Positions 22,701 through 32,600 of a stretch of DNA of 64,000 nucleotides are shown here, one piece after another. The stretch's first letter is position 1, and each line of letters starts with the position of its first letter. Under the pieces are notes generated by a model, which was not told the origin of the DNA, ran no database searches, and worked only from the letters and a program-made list of their open reading frames with translations. Made by a program: the position numbers and the translations under genes. The stretch is from positions 744,001 through 808,000 of the forward strand of contig WHVY01000001.1 of assembly GCA_022266195.1 (NCBI GenBank), written 5' to 3'. The DNA comes from Tetranychus cinnabarinus (taxonomy: Eukaryota > Arthropoda > Arachnida > Trombidiformes > Tetranychidae).

Positions 22701-23005
22701 TTGATGCTTAGGCAGTTCTTGTTAATTTGATGATTATGTATAATGCTATAGTCTTTTGGAATAATGATGGCCGTCTGAAAGCAAAGAGTTGTTTTGTTTT
22801 CCATTTTTGTTTGAATGTAGGTATTTTCATTAATCTCTTGTAAACAGAGTATTGTGTCCTCTAATTTCATTTCCAAGTATCTTTTTGTTAGTTCTGCATT
22901 GTTGTAGCAATTATGACAGATGATTTTTAATTCTTGTCTTTGAACCTTGAGTGAGTAATTATGATCATTTAGGTGTTTAGCCGTCGTAGTGTTTCCGTTT
23001 ATTTC
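19706..23005 (-). CDS. LINE ORF2: AP-endonuclease and reverse transcriptase
   Basis: Makes the nick and the cDNA in target-primed reverse transcription. The frame is open from 23005 to 19706 (1099 codons plus stop) and would become 1100 aa with the ATG from exon 1 at 24929-24931. Endonuclease (about residues 28-240): IICHNC with the first active-site Asn, LCLQEI (Glu, about 58), TGDFK (about 148-152, canonical GDFN with N changed to K), SYLDAIL, and SDH (about 232). Reverse transcriptase: DITKAFDNIE, VPQGSSLGPLLY, YADD (about 623-626). The C-terminus has a C-C-H-C zinc motif (CCEN...H...C). No RNase H seen. The first in-frame ATG (22870) lies after the conserved Asn strand, so it cannot be the real start; the codon before 23005 is TAG inside an AG acceptor. 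Confidence 0.9.
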   Translation of the reverse strand, partial: EINGNTTTAKHLNDHNYSLKVQRQELKIICHNCYNNAELTKRYLEMKLEDTILCLQEINENTYIQTKMENKTTLCFQTAIIIPKDYSIIHNHQINKNCLSIKIRIKHTVVLIINVHLQPTRRQEMIRTLEVVKCLIKNHNDTPIIMTGDFKMESKLWAPDLKIRTRGNRTSFAKFFDNMYDELNIKLESAIKPDLNNYTRKNKICDSYLDAILHNNLITTLTSHIEDCNLSDHRQLNACIFIYGKKNEIYGNRIIKIKDFRVKKYDLNTNITNEKLSNATKHVIKHPNKTGNWKNIKQKSRRIRTLRCRDKKGDEKARKIIKYKTEKFDLRTLLKDTKDPTKKWQYINKYILQKTNKQNIENIANNNKDIKKNIEEILRTFKFSKARFDKDDETEEANDGLTMEEIRMIEKWKANTSSGNADDYTKNSWNKMLNMNKFYIIKLINLIFRKQHIPNNIKISGITFLIKPDGVSIRQIRLQSHFMKIIDKILTKRIQKKIENIITNNQYAYQHDKSTIDAVIKLKSIMKNTDVIIKMDITKAFDNIERKNIYDTLKKHLDQQTTKMIISFCENRWVRTRYEHKNFYKKDEHGVPQGSSLGPLLYIIGMEKALNYLKIKGYNFVAYADDLAIVHDFQKTYDNLENILTDVREAFSRINLDINPSKTIIHTQNETDKNTLQLKYKTTKSNENISFVGYNLNIKINEDKITKLVNKAMDKIGHITNIINKLDIDTQRMIYNSFLNSSINQIAFQSIIEYNQTGLDGMYGKITKTNELIADCTGCRFAGKWTPFMIKGISNPWLTQLPTILLKIIKNKQQHQYKIFNDINITYQHKLIDKITEDEYIRKNVTRNEITHKIINNKDDLLTIIHYKDIKPHKIIGYKSLTHKFLTGLEIIIKNINYRYEKQTVHIGIPEIITRGEAKEVCKSLFKKLGRHQWTWEVKELEWGESDNHEEYIAIKRDSDIIKEIHEAYKHLIMYKINADQATALVFNPKFKTGRLLDIGGKTHRYLIEAIKTLNMNMNIIQCCENKTKKIKHILMECPKTKHLIETDDFNIYKDWNNNRKIIMSIENLIKNLPLLIPSNKKPVYTRYMLFLSNLSLKN

Positions 23006-23040
23006 CTATTATTTAATGAAAAAGAGAAAGAATAGAGTAA
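23005..23040 (-). promoter_or_regulatory. Predicted 3' splice acceptor opening LINE ORF2
   Basis: On the minus strand a pyrimidine-rich run (CTATTCTTTCTCTTTTTC) leads to AATAATAG, then GAA at 23005, the first codon of the ORF2 frame. The TAG is both the end of the acceptor and the in-frame stop that bounds ORF2. Phase 0 fits the exon 1 ATG exactly. Confidence 0.6.
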
Positions 23041-23303
23041 GATTCATGAATTTCATGTCTGAATTGTCATTTTAATTTTATTGTCAAATGTTTTAATTTA
23101 TTAGTCAAGAAATTAGGTTTGTAGTTCAATACAGTAGGGAGTTTCAGTCTGTAATTATAAGTGAAAAGGATGTGTTGATGCTGTCATGAATTGTAGACAA
23201 AAAGGTCATTATTGATGCTATTTTGAAGAAAGGAGAAATTGAAGGTAAGAGACAATGTGTATTATTTAAACATGAGTGATCTGAAACTCGATCTATGAGC
23301 GTG

Positions 23304-24931
23304 TTATTTCTTGGGAGTCATTATTACATCGTAGTTCATGTTGATGAACTGTAATTCGTGTTGAAGACGCCACATGAATTCGTTGCAAATCGGGTCATTG
23401 AAAGAGTGTCCATTCTTGTGACAAGCTGGACACTTGTATTTATCTTTTTGATTGATAATTGGACAGGTGCTGTGATGTTGTTTACTACAGTAATTACAAA
23501 CAGGTTGTTGACCACATTGATTTGTAGTGTGTCCATAAGTAGAACAGTTGTAGCATGTTATGATATTGAAGTTATCATATACATCATATTTGTTGAGGCC
23601 TGAAAAAATCTTTCCCTGTTTTTTAACAATCGCTTGTCTAATATTTGGTGTTACTTCTATAACTACATTCCACTTTCCTTTCTTTGCTATTGAGAAAACT
23701 ACTTTGAAGATTGAATCTTGGGTTCGTGGAATCCATTTATTCTTGTTCAGAATTTTTCTGGTCCATTGTTCCCAGTCAACTTTATCTTTTCCATTTGTTC
23801 CTCTTATTATTACTCCATTGATTCTGACACATGGGTTTCTTAGTTTCGGAATATCGTATTCCCAACCATGTTGTTTATTTTTTAAGTATTTGATGAATAT
23901 GTCCCTATTCTTAATGTCATCAAAGTGAACGGTGATTACCTTGCTACCTTTGGTGATGTGATCAATGGCGCCGTATTCTTCCTCTTCTTCTTCATCTAGA
24001 GTTTCTTCAACTATGTCCTTGAACTTGTTAATGTCGCAGTTTTCTTTGGGTCTTATGTTTACCACTGGTTTGGCATTGTTGTTTTGAATTAAATGCCATC
24101 CAGGAGGAAGCTCATTGTCGTCTTTAATGTATGTCTTGCTGATGATTCTTTTCCTCTTGGTCGGATTAATGTTGTCCACATCAATTATCTCCGTAAGTAC
24201 ATCATTGTTAATTTGAATATCATTTGTATCATCATCATTAATCTTTCTCTTAGCGTTAACATCAGATGAGCTTCCACTGGCTTTGGCCAAAGGTGCATCT
24301 TCTTTGTTGTTCATCTGGTTATTGATCACAATATTGTTGCCATTGTCTTGTTGTCCCAATGTGACATTATCGTTTGTTATTGATGATTGATTGTTATTGT
24401 TGTTGGAATTTATCTGAGGGTTTTTGATTATTAGCATGCTTGCTTGCTCCTTTTTGATTAAATCAGAGAAGTACTTGGTTATCTTGACTGCTTGATTATA
24501 TGTTGTAACGTTGAACGTTTTTACTTCTTTGCCTTTGTCTTTTTTAAGTATTTCCAACATGGAGCCAACTACTTTTTTGATTTCTCCATCTGTGTGGTTG
24601 ATTTTCAATTCAACATATTTCGCAGGGTTGTTGATTGCTTCATAAATATAATTTATTGTATCAGCTTGATTTTTGTTCCACTCTTCAATGAGTTTTGGTT
24701 TGCAGATCTGTGCCTATGTAAAAGATATTTGAGGTAAAAAAAGTCTGTGATTAGTTTAATGTAAGTAGAGTTTTGTTTGTATTCTTATAAAATGTATGGC
24801 TTCATGTAATTTATAACTTCTTTATTATAAGATCTTCTTTATTTGTTTTATGTGATACTGGTGTTGAACACCACTAGATTTGAAATATCTTATCACTATT
24901 TCAAAAGATAAAAGGTTTGTTTACTTACCAT
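23304..24931 (-). CDS. LINE ORF1: Gag-like nucleic-acid-binding protein (two exons)
   Basis: ORF1 proteins of I/Jockey LINEs bind element RNA. The main exon runs 24713 to 23304 (469 codons plus stop). Joined to the ATG at 24931-24929 by removing a 215-nt intron (24928-24714) it gives a 470-aa protein starting M-AQICKPKL. The first in-frame ATG inside the main exon is only at 24560, and the codon before 24713 is TAG, so the frame cannot begin earlier without splicing. N-terminal half: low-complexity Asn/Asp-rich. Middle: an RRM-like Gag domain. C-terminus: three zinc knuckles, CYNCSTYGHTTNQC, CNYCSKQHHSTC and CPACHKNGHSFNDPIC. It ends about 300 nt before the ORF2 frame. Confidence 0.85.
24713..24735 (-). 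promoter_or_regulatory. Predicted 3' splice acceptor opening LINE ORF1
   Basis: Minus-strand TATCTTTTACATAG precedes GCA at 24713, the first ORF1 codon. As in ORF2, the acceptor TAG is also the in-frame stop bounding the reading frame. A second in-phase AG six bases downstream (24708) would only remove two residues. Confidence 0.65.
24923..24931 (-). promoter_or_regulatory. Shared start codon and 5' splice donor of the LINE
   Basis: Minus-strand ATG (24931-24929) is followed at once by GTAAGT (24928-24923), a full consensus donor. The ATG is in phase 0 with the acceptors of both ORF1 (24713) and ORF2 (23005). The same ATG|GTAAGT arrangement occurs in the LC8 gene of this window (54079-54081). 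Confidence 0.65.
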
Positions 24932-25155
24932 TGTAATGTCACACGTGTTTATCTGTCCAAGATATGAAGTGTTGTAAATATTGACTTTAACTTTATCAAT
25001 TCACACAATCTAAGTATTGTCTAATAGCTTAGAGTTGGTTTGTTCAGAAAAACGATAAGATATCAAAGCAAGTTAGTTAATTTAATTAGTAAATGAAAGA
25101 AATTTGTATAACAACAATAATTGCATCCGCTCTCGTATCGACGGAAGTGGAAACT

Positions 25156-25163
25156 ATTTTATA
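25156..25163 (-). promoter_or_regulatory. TATA-like box at the 5' side of the LINE
   Basis: Minus-strand GTATAAAATAGTTTCC. It lies about 230 bp before the shared ATG. Transcription starting some 30 nt downstream would place one short upstream ORF (ATG at 25126, 14 codons) before the shared ATG. Most LINEs rely on internal promoters without TATA, so this may be host flank. Confidence 0.45.
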
Positions 25164-26633
25164 CCAAATCTGGTTCTGCTGATTATGCTATTTCCATGGT
25201 AACATAAGACGCTTTTAAAGAAAACAGCATAAATTGCGCCAAATATGAACATTCAAATGAGTAAACAAAGGATTATATTAATTGTAAACCACTTAAGGTC
25301 ATGTGTTTTGAATTAGCATTGTGATGAAGATGAAATAGTCTAGTTGACCTATGCTTAATTTAATTCCAATGATCCTAAGGGCAAACAAAGTCAATAATTC
25401 TAGTTGATGAAGAAAGAGGATAAAAATGGATGGAAATGAATAGGAAGAAGGAAACTGCCTCAAGTGAGATTTAAAAAGCATGCTGAATTTCAATGTCATT
25501 TATGTCGCAATTTATGCCAACTAATCAATATTAATCGATGAAAAGGAATATTTGAATTCAATATCAGAATTAATTCAAAAGTCAGCTGAATTTAATTTTA
25601 ATTTCCAGAGATTAAGTGGTAGGTTAAGTGAGGGAAGCAAATCATTAAGATTAAGATACAACGAGTTTATTTTCCATCTTTTAAGGTGTGCAAACTAGTC
25701 AGGGTGAATACAAAGAATGTGGTTAGAAATTAGAAGAAAGGAGAAACTCGCCAATCGGTTGCTCTTTAATCAATAAAGCTATTTATCTATTCCTAATTAA
25801 AGTAACCGTTGATTGGTCATAGCATCAAAAGACAATAAATCGACAAAAGTATCTAAATGTCAGTTAAATTGGAGAAAATTAGTTTCAACTCTTCGATAAA
25901 TCGTATGAGAATGTGAATTTAATTGATATCAAGTTGGTGCTATTTCGTCTTTTACTCCTTTGCTTTTGCTGTTTTGAAACTAAACCAAAGTAAACCTTTA
26001 CATACTCATTAACCAATCAATCTAAGATTGTTACAATGTTTGCATATAATTAGTGAATTATTTAAATTAACAATTAGTTTCATCAATCAGCGCTCTCTAT
26101 TATAGTAATTTTCAATCATCTCCTTCTGGCGAATCATAAGGGAAAAGAAAGTGAATGCGCAGTTTATTTATTGTGGTAAGGAAAAGCACAAAATCTATTC
26201 ACTATTTTGACAACACAAACCCTCATTACTTGTGTTGAAAAGACTGTGAAAGCAACATTGAATTAGTTTTTTGGTTGTTAATCTTAACTATAATTATGTG
26301 ATACCTTATTCTATATTTTTGTGTTTTCGGTGTTTCCTTTTTTGATTCTTCCTTTCCTCTACTTTACCTTTGATAAATAATTTTATCATAGATCAATTTG
26401 ATCATTTATCCCTTTTATCCTAGTTCAACTTGAAAGTTTTGGAGTAAATAAGCAAAATTTAAAAGATTCTTTATTCAAATTTAATTTGAATAAATTAAAT
26501 AATTTGGGAGGGCTTTGTTCTGTTATTAAGGGAAGAAATAAATCAACAAATTAATTTGTATATGTGTAACCCTGCTCTCAGTCCTATCCTCTAATATCAG
26601 TTAGAAGGAGAATAATAAGAAGTGGAAGTAACC
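25164..26633. other. Intergenic region between the LINE and UBR5
   Basis: AT-rich with no supported coding frame. It should contain the UBR5 promoter and 5' UTR. I see no repeat or RNA gene here. Confidence 0.5.
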
Positions 26634-29600
26634 ATGTCTACGTCAATGCACTTTGTTTTATATCCTTTGCCTGCTAATGATGACCAAATCAATGAGAGGT
26701 AATTATGTTAAATATTGACTTTTTTGATTGTCCCTTGATGGCCTATGTTATGAATGAAGAAATGGTCAATTAATAATTGAATTAGATGTGAAAAATTTGA
26801 ACCCTTATTTTTTGGCTAAAGCTTCTCTTTTTCCTTTATCTTCTTTCTCCCCTCTTATTGTTATTATTTTTAACATTCTTTTTCTCTTTCCATGTTTCTT
26901 CATTTTAGGCTTAAGGAGATGGCTGACAAATATAATCGAGGTATAACCTCGTCAAACTGTTGTCCACCAGTATTTAATCAAATAAAAACCGTTCCTGTGG
27001 TTGAATGTGTTGTATCTCAATCACACATTGCTCTCTTGTTGGAGGTAATAATTTGGGCTTTTATGCGTCCTTCTATCGTAATTCTTTTCACGCGACCTTC
27101 CTCTGAATGGCTTGAACAATAATTAACAAAAACATTAATTTTGACCCTGGGTCTATCTTGAGAATGAGTGATCCTTTTGATAAATTTTATATGAATCATA
27201 GGCCCTCATTTTAAATAAGTCAAGCTTCTATTACCAAACCTATTCAGGTTTCTCTTTCTAGTTAGGGATCGCGTTTACTTTCTCAATAGATTTTTTTGGT
27301 CAAGGTTTTTTTTATAAGCTTGGACTCATCTATCTTTGATTATAGTAACCAAATTTAATTATCATGAACTTGAATCTTTTACATCAGAACAATGTTTTCT
27401 TTTCTATGTCTCTGCAACTGCAGTTTCTTCAAAATGTGACACTTCCTTTTTATTTAATTTTTCTCTTTCTATCTATCTTCCTATTCATTTTAACAGGATG
27501 GTCGTATTTGCAGAGTGAGTTACTCTCTCATGTCAGATAGGTTAGATCTCTCTACATCGGAGCCATCTAAAGTGTAAGTGTATTCATAATTGACCCGATC
27601 CCATTGTTCTATAATTTGCACCCATGCTGAGTCTTATGTAATTTCTTTGGTCATATCTTATTATTTTTTTTCTTTTCTTGTAGCTCAACCATAAAAGGGA
27701 ATAGTAGTTCAAGTGTTAACTCATTATCATCAAATCGCTTAAATGCACGTCGAGGACGGCTTCTTAGAGCGTCAAGCACAGCGCGTGGACGAGGGTCTTC
27801 GAGTGTTATCATGGGTAGTAGACCTGTGGTTGCAGCTCAATTTGTACCAGAAGACCTCATAACTCAAGCCCAGGTGGTACTTCAAGGAAAATCTCGTAAT
27901 CTTATCATAAGAGAGCTTCAAAGGACAAATTTAGATGTTAATCTAGCTGTTAACAATTTATTAAGTCGCGATGACGAGGATGCTGAGGATATGGATGATA
28001 GTCAAGATTCTTATTTACCTAATGATGATCTTATGTCTCTTCTTGATGCTGGTATTCACAACGACCATCCTGGTGTCATTATAGATTCTGATGCTGTATT
28101 TCCAGAGGAGATGTTCAGCTACTCATCTGTTAGAGTTCGTCCCAGTGGAAATAGATTGGGTCGTGCTTCATCTGGTGGTGATAGGGAACGTGATTCATCA
28201 GCTCCTGAACGGGAACATTTGATTCGTTATGGGTCAGACAGACAGTTTGTTTCAGCTGGAAGCAGTTCGAGTGGTCCACCTTCATCTCATCGATGGTTAG
28301 AATATGCTCTAAGAGATTCCGCTTCTGCATCTGAGTCCAACAAAAACTCATCAAACAATGTGATCAACGAAAATGGGAACAATCCATCCAGGGAACGCAA
28401 TGATAATAACCCTCAATTGAATCCTTTTTTCATCTCAGATACTCTTGAATTCTGGCCAGCCCCAGAGAATCGTAAATTTATCCAAATAATCGGCCTCTAT
28501 TCAGAGTTAGCTGCAATAAGCAACACTGGTCAATTATTCCAATGGAAATGGAGTGAACCTGAACCATTCCGTGGTCAAACAAGTGAGGGTATTACTGTGT
28601 ATCATCCCAAAACAGTTAGCTTGGGTTTATTGAATGAAAAGATCAGCCAAATTTCTGGTGCCTGTATCAGAGCTTCAGCTCTAACCGATACAATGAAACT
28701 TGCTACATGGATCGATGAGAGTATTGTACCTGTAGCCTCCAAATTAGAACATCCTGCTACCAACTTTTTTTCAGATTTCCAGATGGCCGAGAAGATTTTA
28801 TCCCTTCACGTTTGTTCTCTTTATTCTTGTGTTCGTCTTGATAATGGGACACTTTACTGGTGGGGTATTGCACCTTTCTCGCATCGCAAGAAAATGTGGG
28901 AAAAAACAAAAACCAAGGCCAAGAAGCAACGTACACCGTCATCTATGAATTCTGATATTACAACTGGAGCCCTTGTTTGTATGCGAAACAGTCCTTCTTA
29001 TCATGCAGGTGCCCTTGGGTTCACCACTGCCGGAGGCATACCTAAAGTTGGGCAACTTTTAACATCAGCCTGGAGTATCACTGATACCTGTGCTGTCAAG
29101 GTATTAGGACCATCAGAGGTAAAAAAGTTGTGCCTCTCAACACCAAGCTTACCCTCAACTCCTGCCAGTTGTAGTAGAATGGATCTGTCCCGTGAACAAC
29201 CTCCAAGCCCAAGTTTCTCAAAATCATCATCACAAGAAAGATTAGAAATGCCACCACCACCTTCTCCAGCTTCATCTACCTGCTCTGAGCCAGGCGCTAG
29301 TCCATTACCTAAACGAAGCAAACGAATAACAAATGCATCATCATCATCTTTGAAGGATGAGGAGCGCAAAGATGAAGAAACGTGGAAGATTAAAGATGTT
29401 GTATTTATTGAAGATTTTAAGAATGTTCCCATTGGGCGTGTGATTAAAATAGATGGTTCATACGCTTGTGTTAGATTTAACTGTAAAGATCTTGGAAATA
29501 GTTCTCAGGATAATACCGATCTGAGCTCTCTGCTACAAGAATGTCGATTGCTTCGTAAGGATGAATTACAAGTTGTCAAAGGCAGTAATTCACCTAGAAT

Positions 29601-32600
29601 TACTGAATGTCTACAAAAGTCACCTAAAAAGGTCAATATTCCTGAGGGTACACAACTCATCAAAATGACTGTTTCTAATCAAGGAATTCATGCTATTGTC
29701 AAGAGTAACTCTAAGTTAAGCTATGTTGTTTATGGCGTTGCTTCTGGTAAAATTGAACAAGATTGTGTTTTTCCAACTGATCAAAGCTCATTTTTTGGAC
29801 AAAATCAGTCTCTGATCTCCTTATACTGTTATGGTGAAAATGAGACAATAACAATTTTACGTGATGGGAATGGTGCTTTATATCCACTTGCCAAAGATTG
29901 TGCTGAATCCATAAGGGAACCAATTACTTTGGACATGGCCCCTGCACAAGCCATTGGCATTGGCATTAGTCCAATCAAAGACTCCGTACCTAATCAAAAG
30001 AACCAAATCGCAGTTATTGCTTTAGCTTTGGAAAATCAAATTTTGACTCCTGCCATTTTGAGAAGTGATCCCGACTTTGTAAGATTAACTTTGGCATCAC
30101 TGGAAAAAGAATCTGTCTCTCAACAAATTATTGTTAGCGAAAGGGTTGATGGTAATCGTAATATTCTTCACACTGCAGTTTCTGCATGTTTCCCTACTAC
30201 AAATAAACCTCAACAAGAATCTACTATTGAAGAGAACAACAGCGAAGCGTTAGATCTGTTGAACGTTTCAAGTAATCGAACACTGAACGAGATGATCAAA
30301 AGAAATCGTAGTAGTAATAGGCCTTCTCCTTTGTCTAACCAAGATCGTGACTCAAATGCAAGAGTCCTTAATGCTGAAGGAAGTGATTCAGAAATGGAAG
30401 CATCACCAGCTTCCTCCATGCCTAATTTAACCAGTGAGTCTTCAACAAACGCCGAATTCTCATTTTATGATGCCAATGAACAGAAATCTGCTGCCCTTTC
30501 GGTGCTTTGGGCTCTCACCGAATCTCAAGTTCTTCGGCCATTCCTTAAGGAGCTTATGTGTGCAAAAGATTCTCAAGGTTACACTCCATTTATGCTTGCT
30601 GTTAGTGGACGTGCCTACACTGCTGCTATCCATTTATTCAATGTTGCCCAACGGATTGCTAAAGAACTAAGCAGTGATTTAGAAAGTCAGAAAAAAATCG
30701 CCATGTCAATGATTTATCCAAGAGGCTCTAATGCTGACGATTCTCCTCTTCATGTTCTCTGTTGCAATGATACCTGTAGTTTTACTTGGACTGGCCAAGA
30801 ACATATCAACCAAGATATTTTTGAATGTAAGACCTGTGGTCTTATCGACTCCCTTTGTTGCTGTACTGAATGTGCCCGTGTTTGTCATAAAGGCCATGAC
30901 TGTAAACTTAAGAAAACTTCACCCACTGCATACTGTGACTGTTGGGAGAAATGTAAATGCAAGGCTCTGATTGCCAGCTCTCAAGCTGCTCGACACCAAT
31001 TACTGAAAAAAATTCTTTCTGATACTGATCTGGTTACTTTACCCAATAGCCGAGGTGAAAACATCTTACTTTTCTTAGTTCAAACTGTAGGGCGTCAAAT
31101 GGTAGAACAAAGACAACACCGTCCAGCTCGGTCTCGGTCTTCTATTACCCGTAAAACCTCTGAGATCAGTGGTAATTCTGAAGCAGAAATTCCAGATCAT
31201 GATTTAGAGCCACCAAGATTCGCACGTCGAGCATTGGATAGAATTCTTCAAGACTGGAATGCCGTTAAATCAATGATTTTAACTGGATATCGAGGTGATA
31301 ATAATATAGCATCGCTGGTTCAAACACACTGTAAATCAAATTTAACATATACAGCAGCTGAAGAACAAGCTTTCTTGCAAAGTCAAAATGGAACTGCTTT
31401 ATTGGATAAGTTTACCCATTGTCTACTGGTCAAAGTTTCCGTTGAAATGCTGGAACCATTATTGGTGACTATTATTCGTGAATGCCATAATGCTAATCCT
31501 AATATTGCCAAAGAGGCTCGACTTGTTGCTCGTCGATTTGTCCGTTCTGTTGCTCGAGTCGGTGTAATTCTGTGTGTGGAACTGACCCCAGCCTCTTATC
31601 AAAATCTTAATGCAAACAACATAAGTAGTAACTGGAAGAAAAACTCAGCATCCTCGCAATTATTGAAGTGTCAAAAAGTTTTCCAAGCTTTGTTACCTAT
31701 AGCTGTTGAAGAATTGTGTGAAATCGCCGATTCACTCATTTCTCCTGTTAGACTTGGGGTTGCTCGTCCAACTGCACCCTTCTCCTTGGTTTCTTCTCTT
31801 CTTGATGCTATTCATGTTAGTGAACAACTTTTCTCGGTTGACCCTATTCTAACTCGTAATGGAGCTTCATCAAGTCTAATTTATCCTGATGAAGAATCAG
31901 ATGTTTTGATGAGTGAAAATCCGGAAGATAATCGAAGTGATAATGCTAACAGTTCTTTGGTTGAAGCTTCTGTCGGAGCTGATGTTGTAGTTGGTAGTGT
32001 GGATGAAGATCATGAGGTAGATGTTATCGAGAGTTTAGAAGATGGAGAACAAGATGGAAGTGAACACGATGATATAGCAGAAGCACCAGAAGGTCAACAT
32101 GATGAGAGTGACTCTGATTCTGATTCTAATCCAGATGATTCACCTGCTTCCTATCAAAGTAATGCTGATGCTAATGTTAATCAACGATCATCTAACACTG
32201 GTAATGTACCAGGCTCTGAAACAGGGGCTGCGTATTTTTCAGAAGATGAATCAGGTGATTCTTCTAATGCGGAAGATGAAGAAGATAGTGATGCAGCGGA
32301 AACTGAACCAGACAATGAAGATTTACCATACATCGAGGAATCTCTAGAGAGGCGTAATAATCCGGTTGGTAGTAGTTCGAATATTGGAGGTGTCTCATCA
32401 AGTTCGGCTAGTGTCAATCAAGTCAGAAGTAACCTTGCACAGCATTTACAATGGGCATTAAGACACCGAGAAATGTCCTCTGGTTCTACCAATTCAGCAG
32501 CAAACCCTGGCGGTCGTATATCTGTTAATGCCATAACTGGATCGACTGGACTTGTGCATATCGATCCAACAACCATTCAAAGACGCCCAGCGTCATCTGT

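Larger units (their letters stand above)
19604..25143 (-). mobile_element. Non-LTR retrotransposon (LINE), I/Jockey-like, two long intact ORFs
   Basis: About 5.5 kb on the minus strand: 5' leader with candidate exon 1, ORF1 (Gag-like, three CCHC knuckles), ORF2 (AP-endonuclease plus reverse transcriptase), and a short 3' UTR of about 100 nt. The coding strand is A-rich, as in many LINEs. Both ORFs are free of internal stops over 470 and 1100 codons, so the copy is probably young. The 3' UTR has a small hairpin (19638-19658, AAGGAG/CTCCTT stem) and no obvious poly-A tail. Ends are uncertain: I placed them at two similar blocks, 19586-19603 and about 25144-25163, that could be a diverged target-site duplication. 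Both ORFs seem to be expressed through splicing. Confidence 0.85.

Noticed and set aside
23336..23536. Second minus-strand frame of 66 aa inside the LINE ORF1 region
   Set aside because: It is a shadow of the zinc-knuckle coding sequence in another frame.
23005..24931. Idea that exon 1 belongs to a captured host gene
   Set aside because: Exon 1 contributes only ATG to the protein, and no other downstream host exons in phase were seen. It remains possible that the TATA box is host-derived, which is kept as a separate observation.
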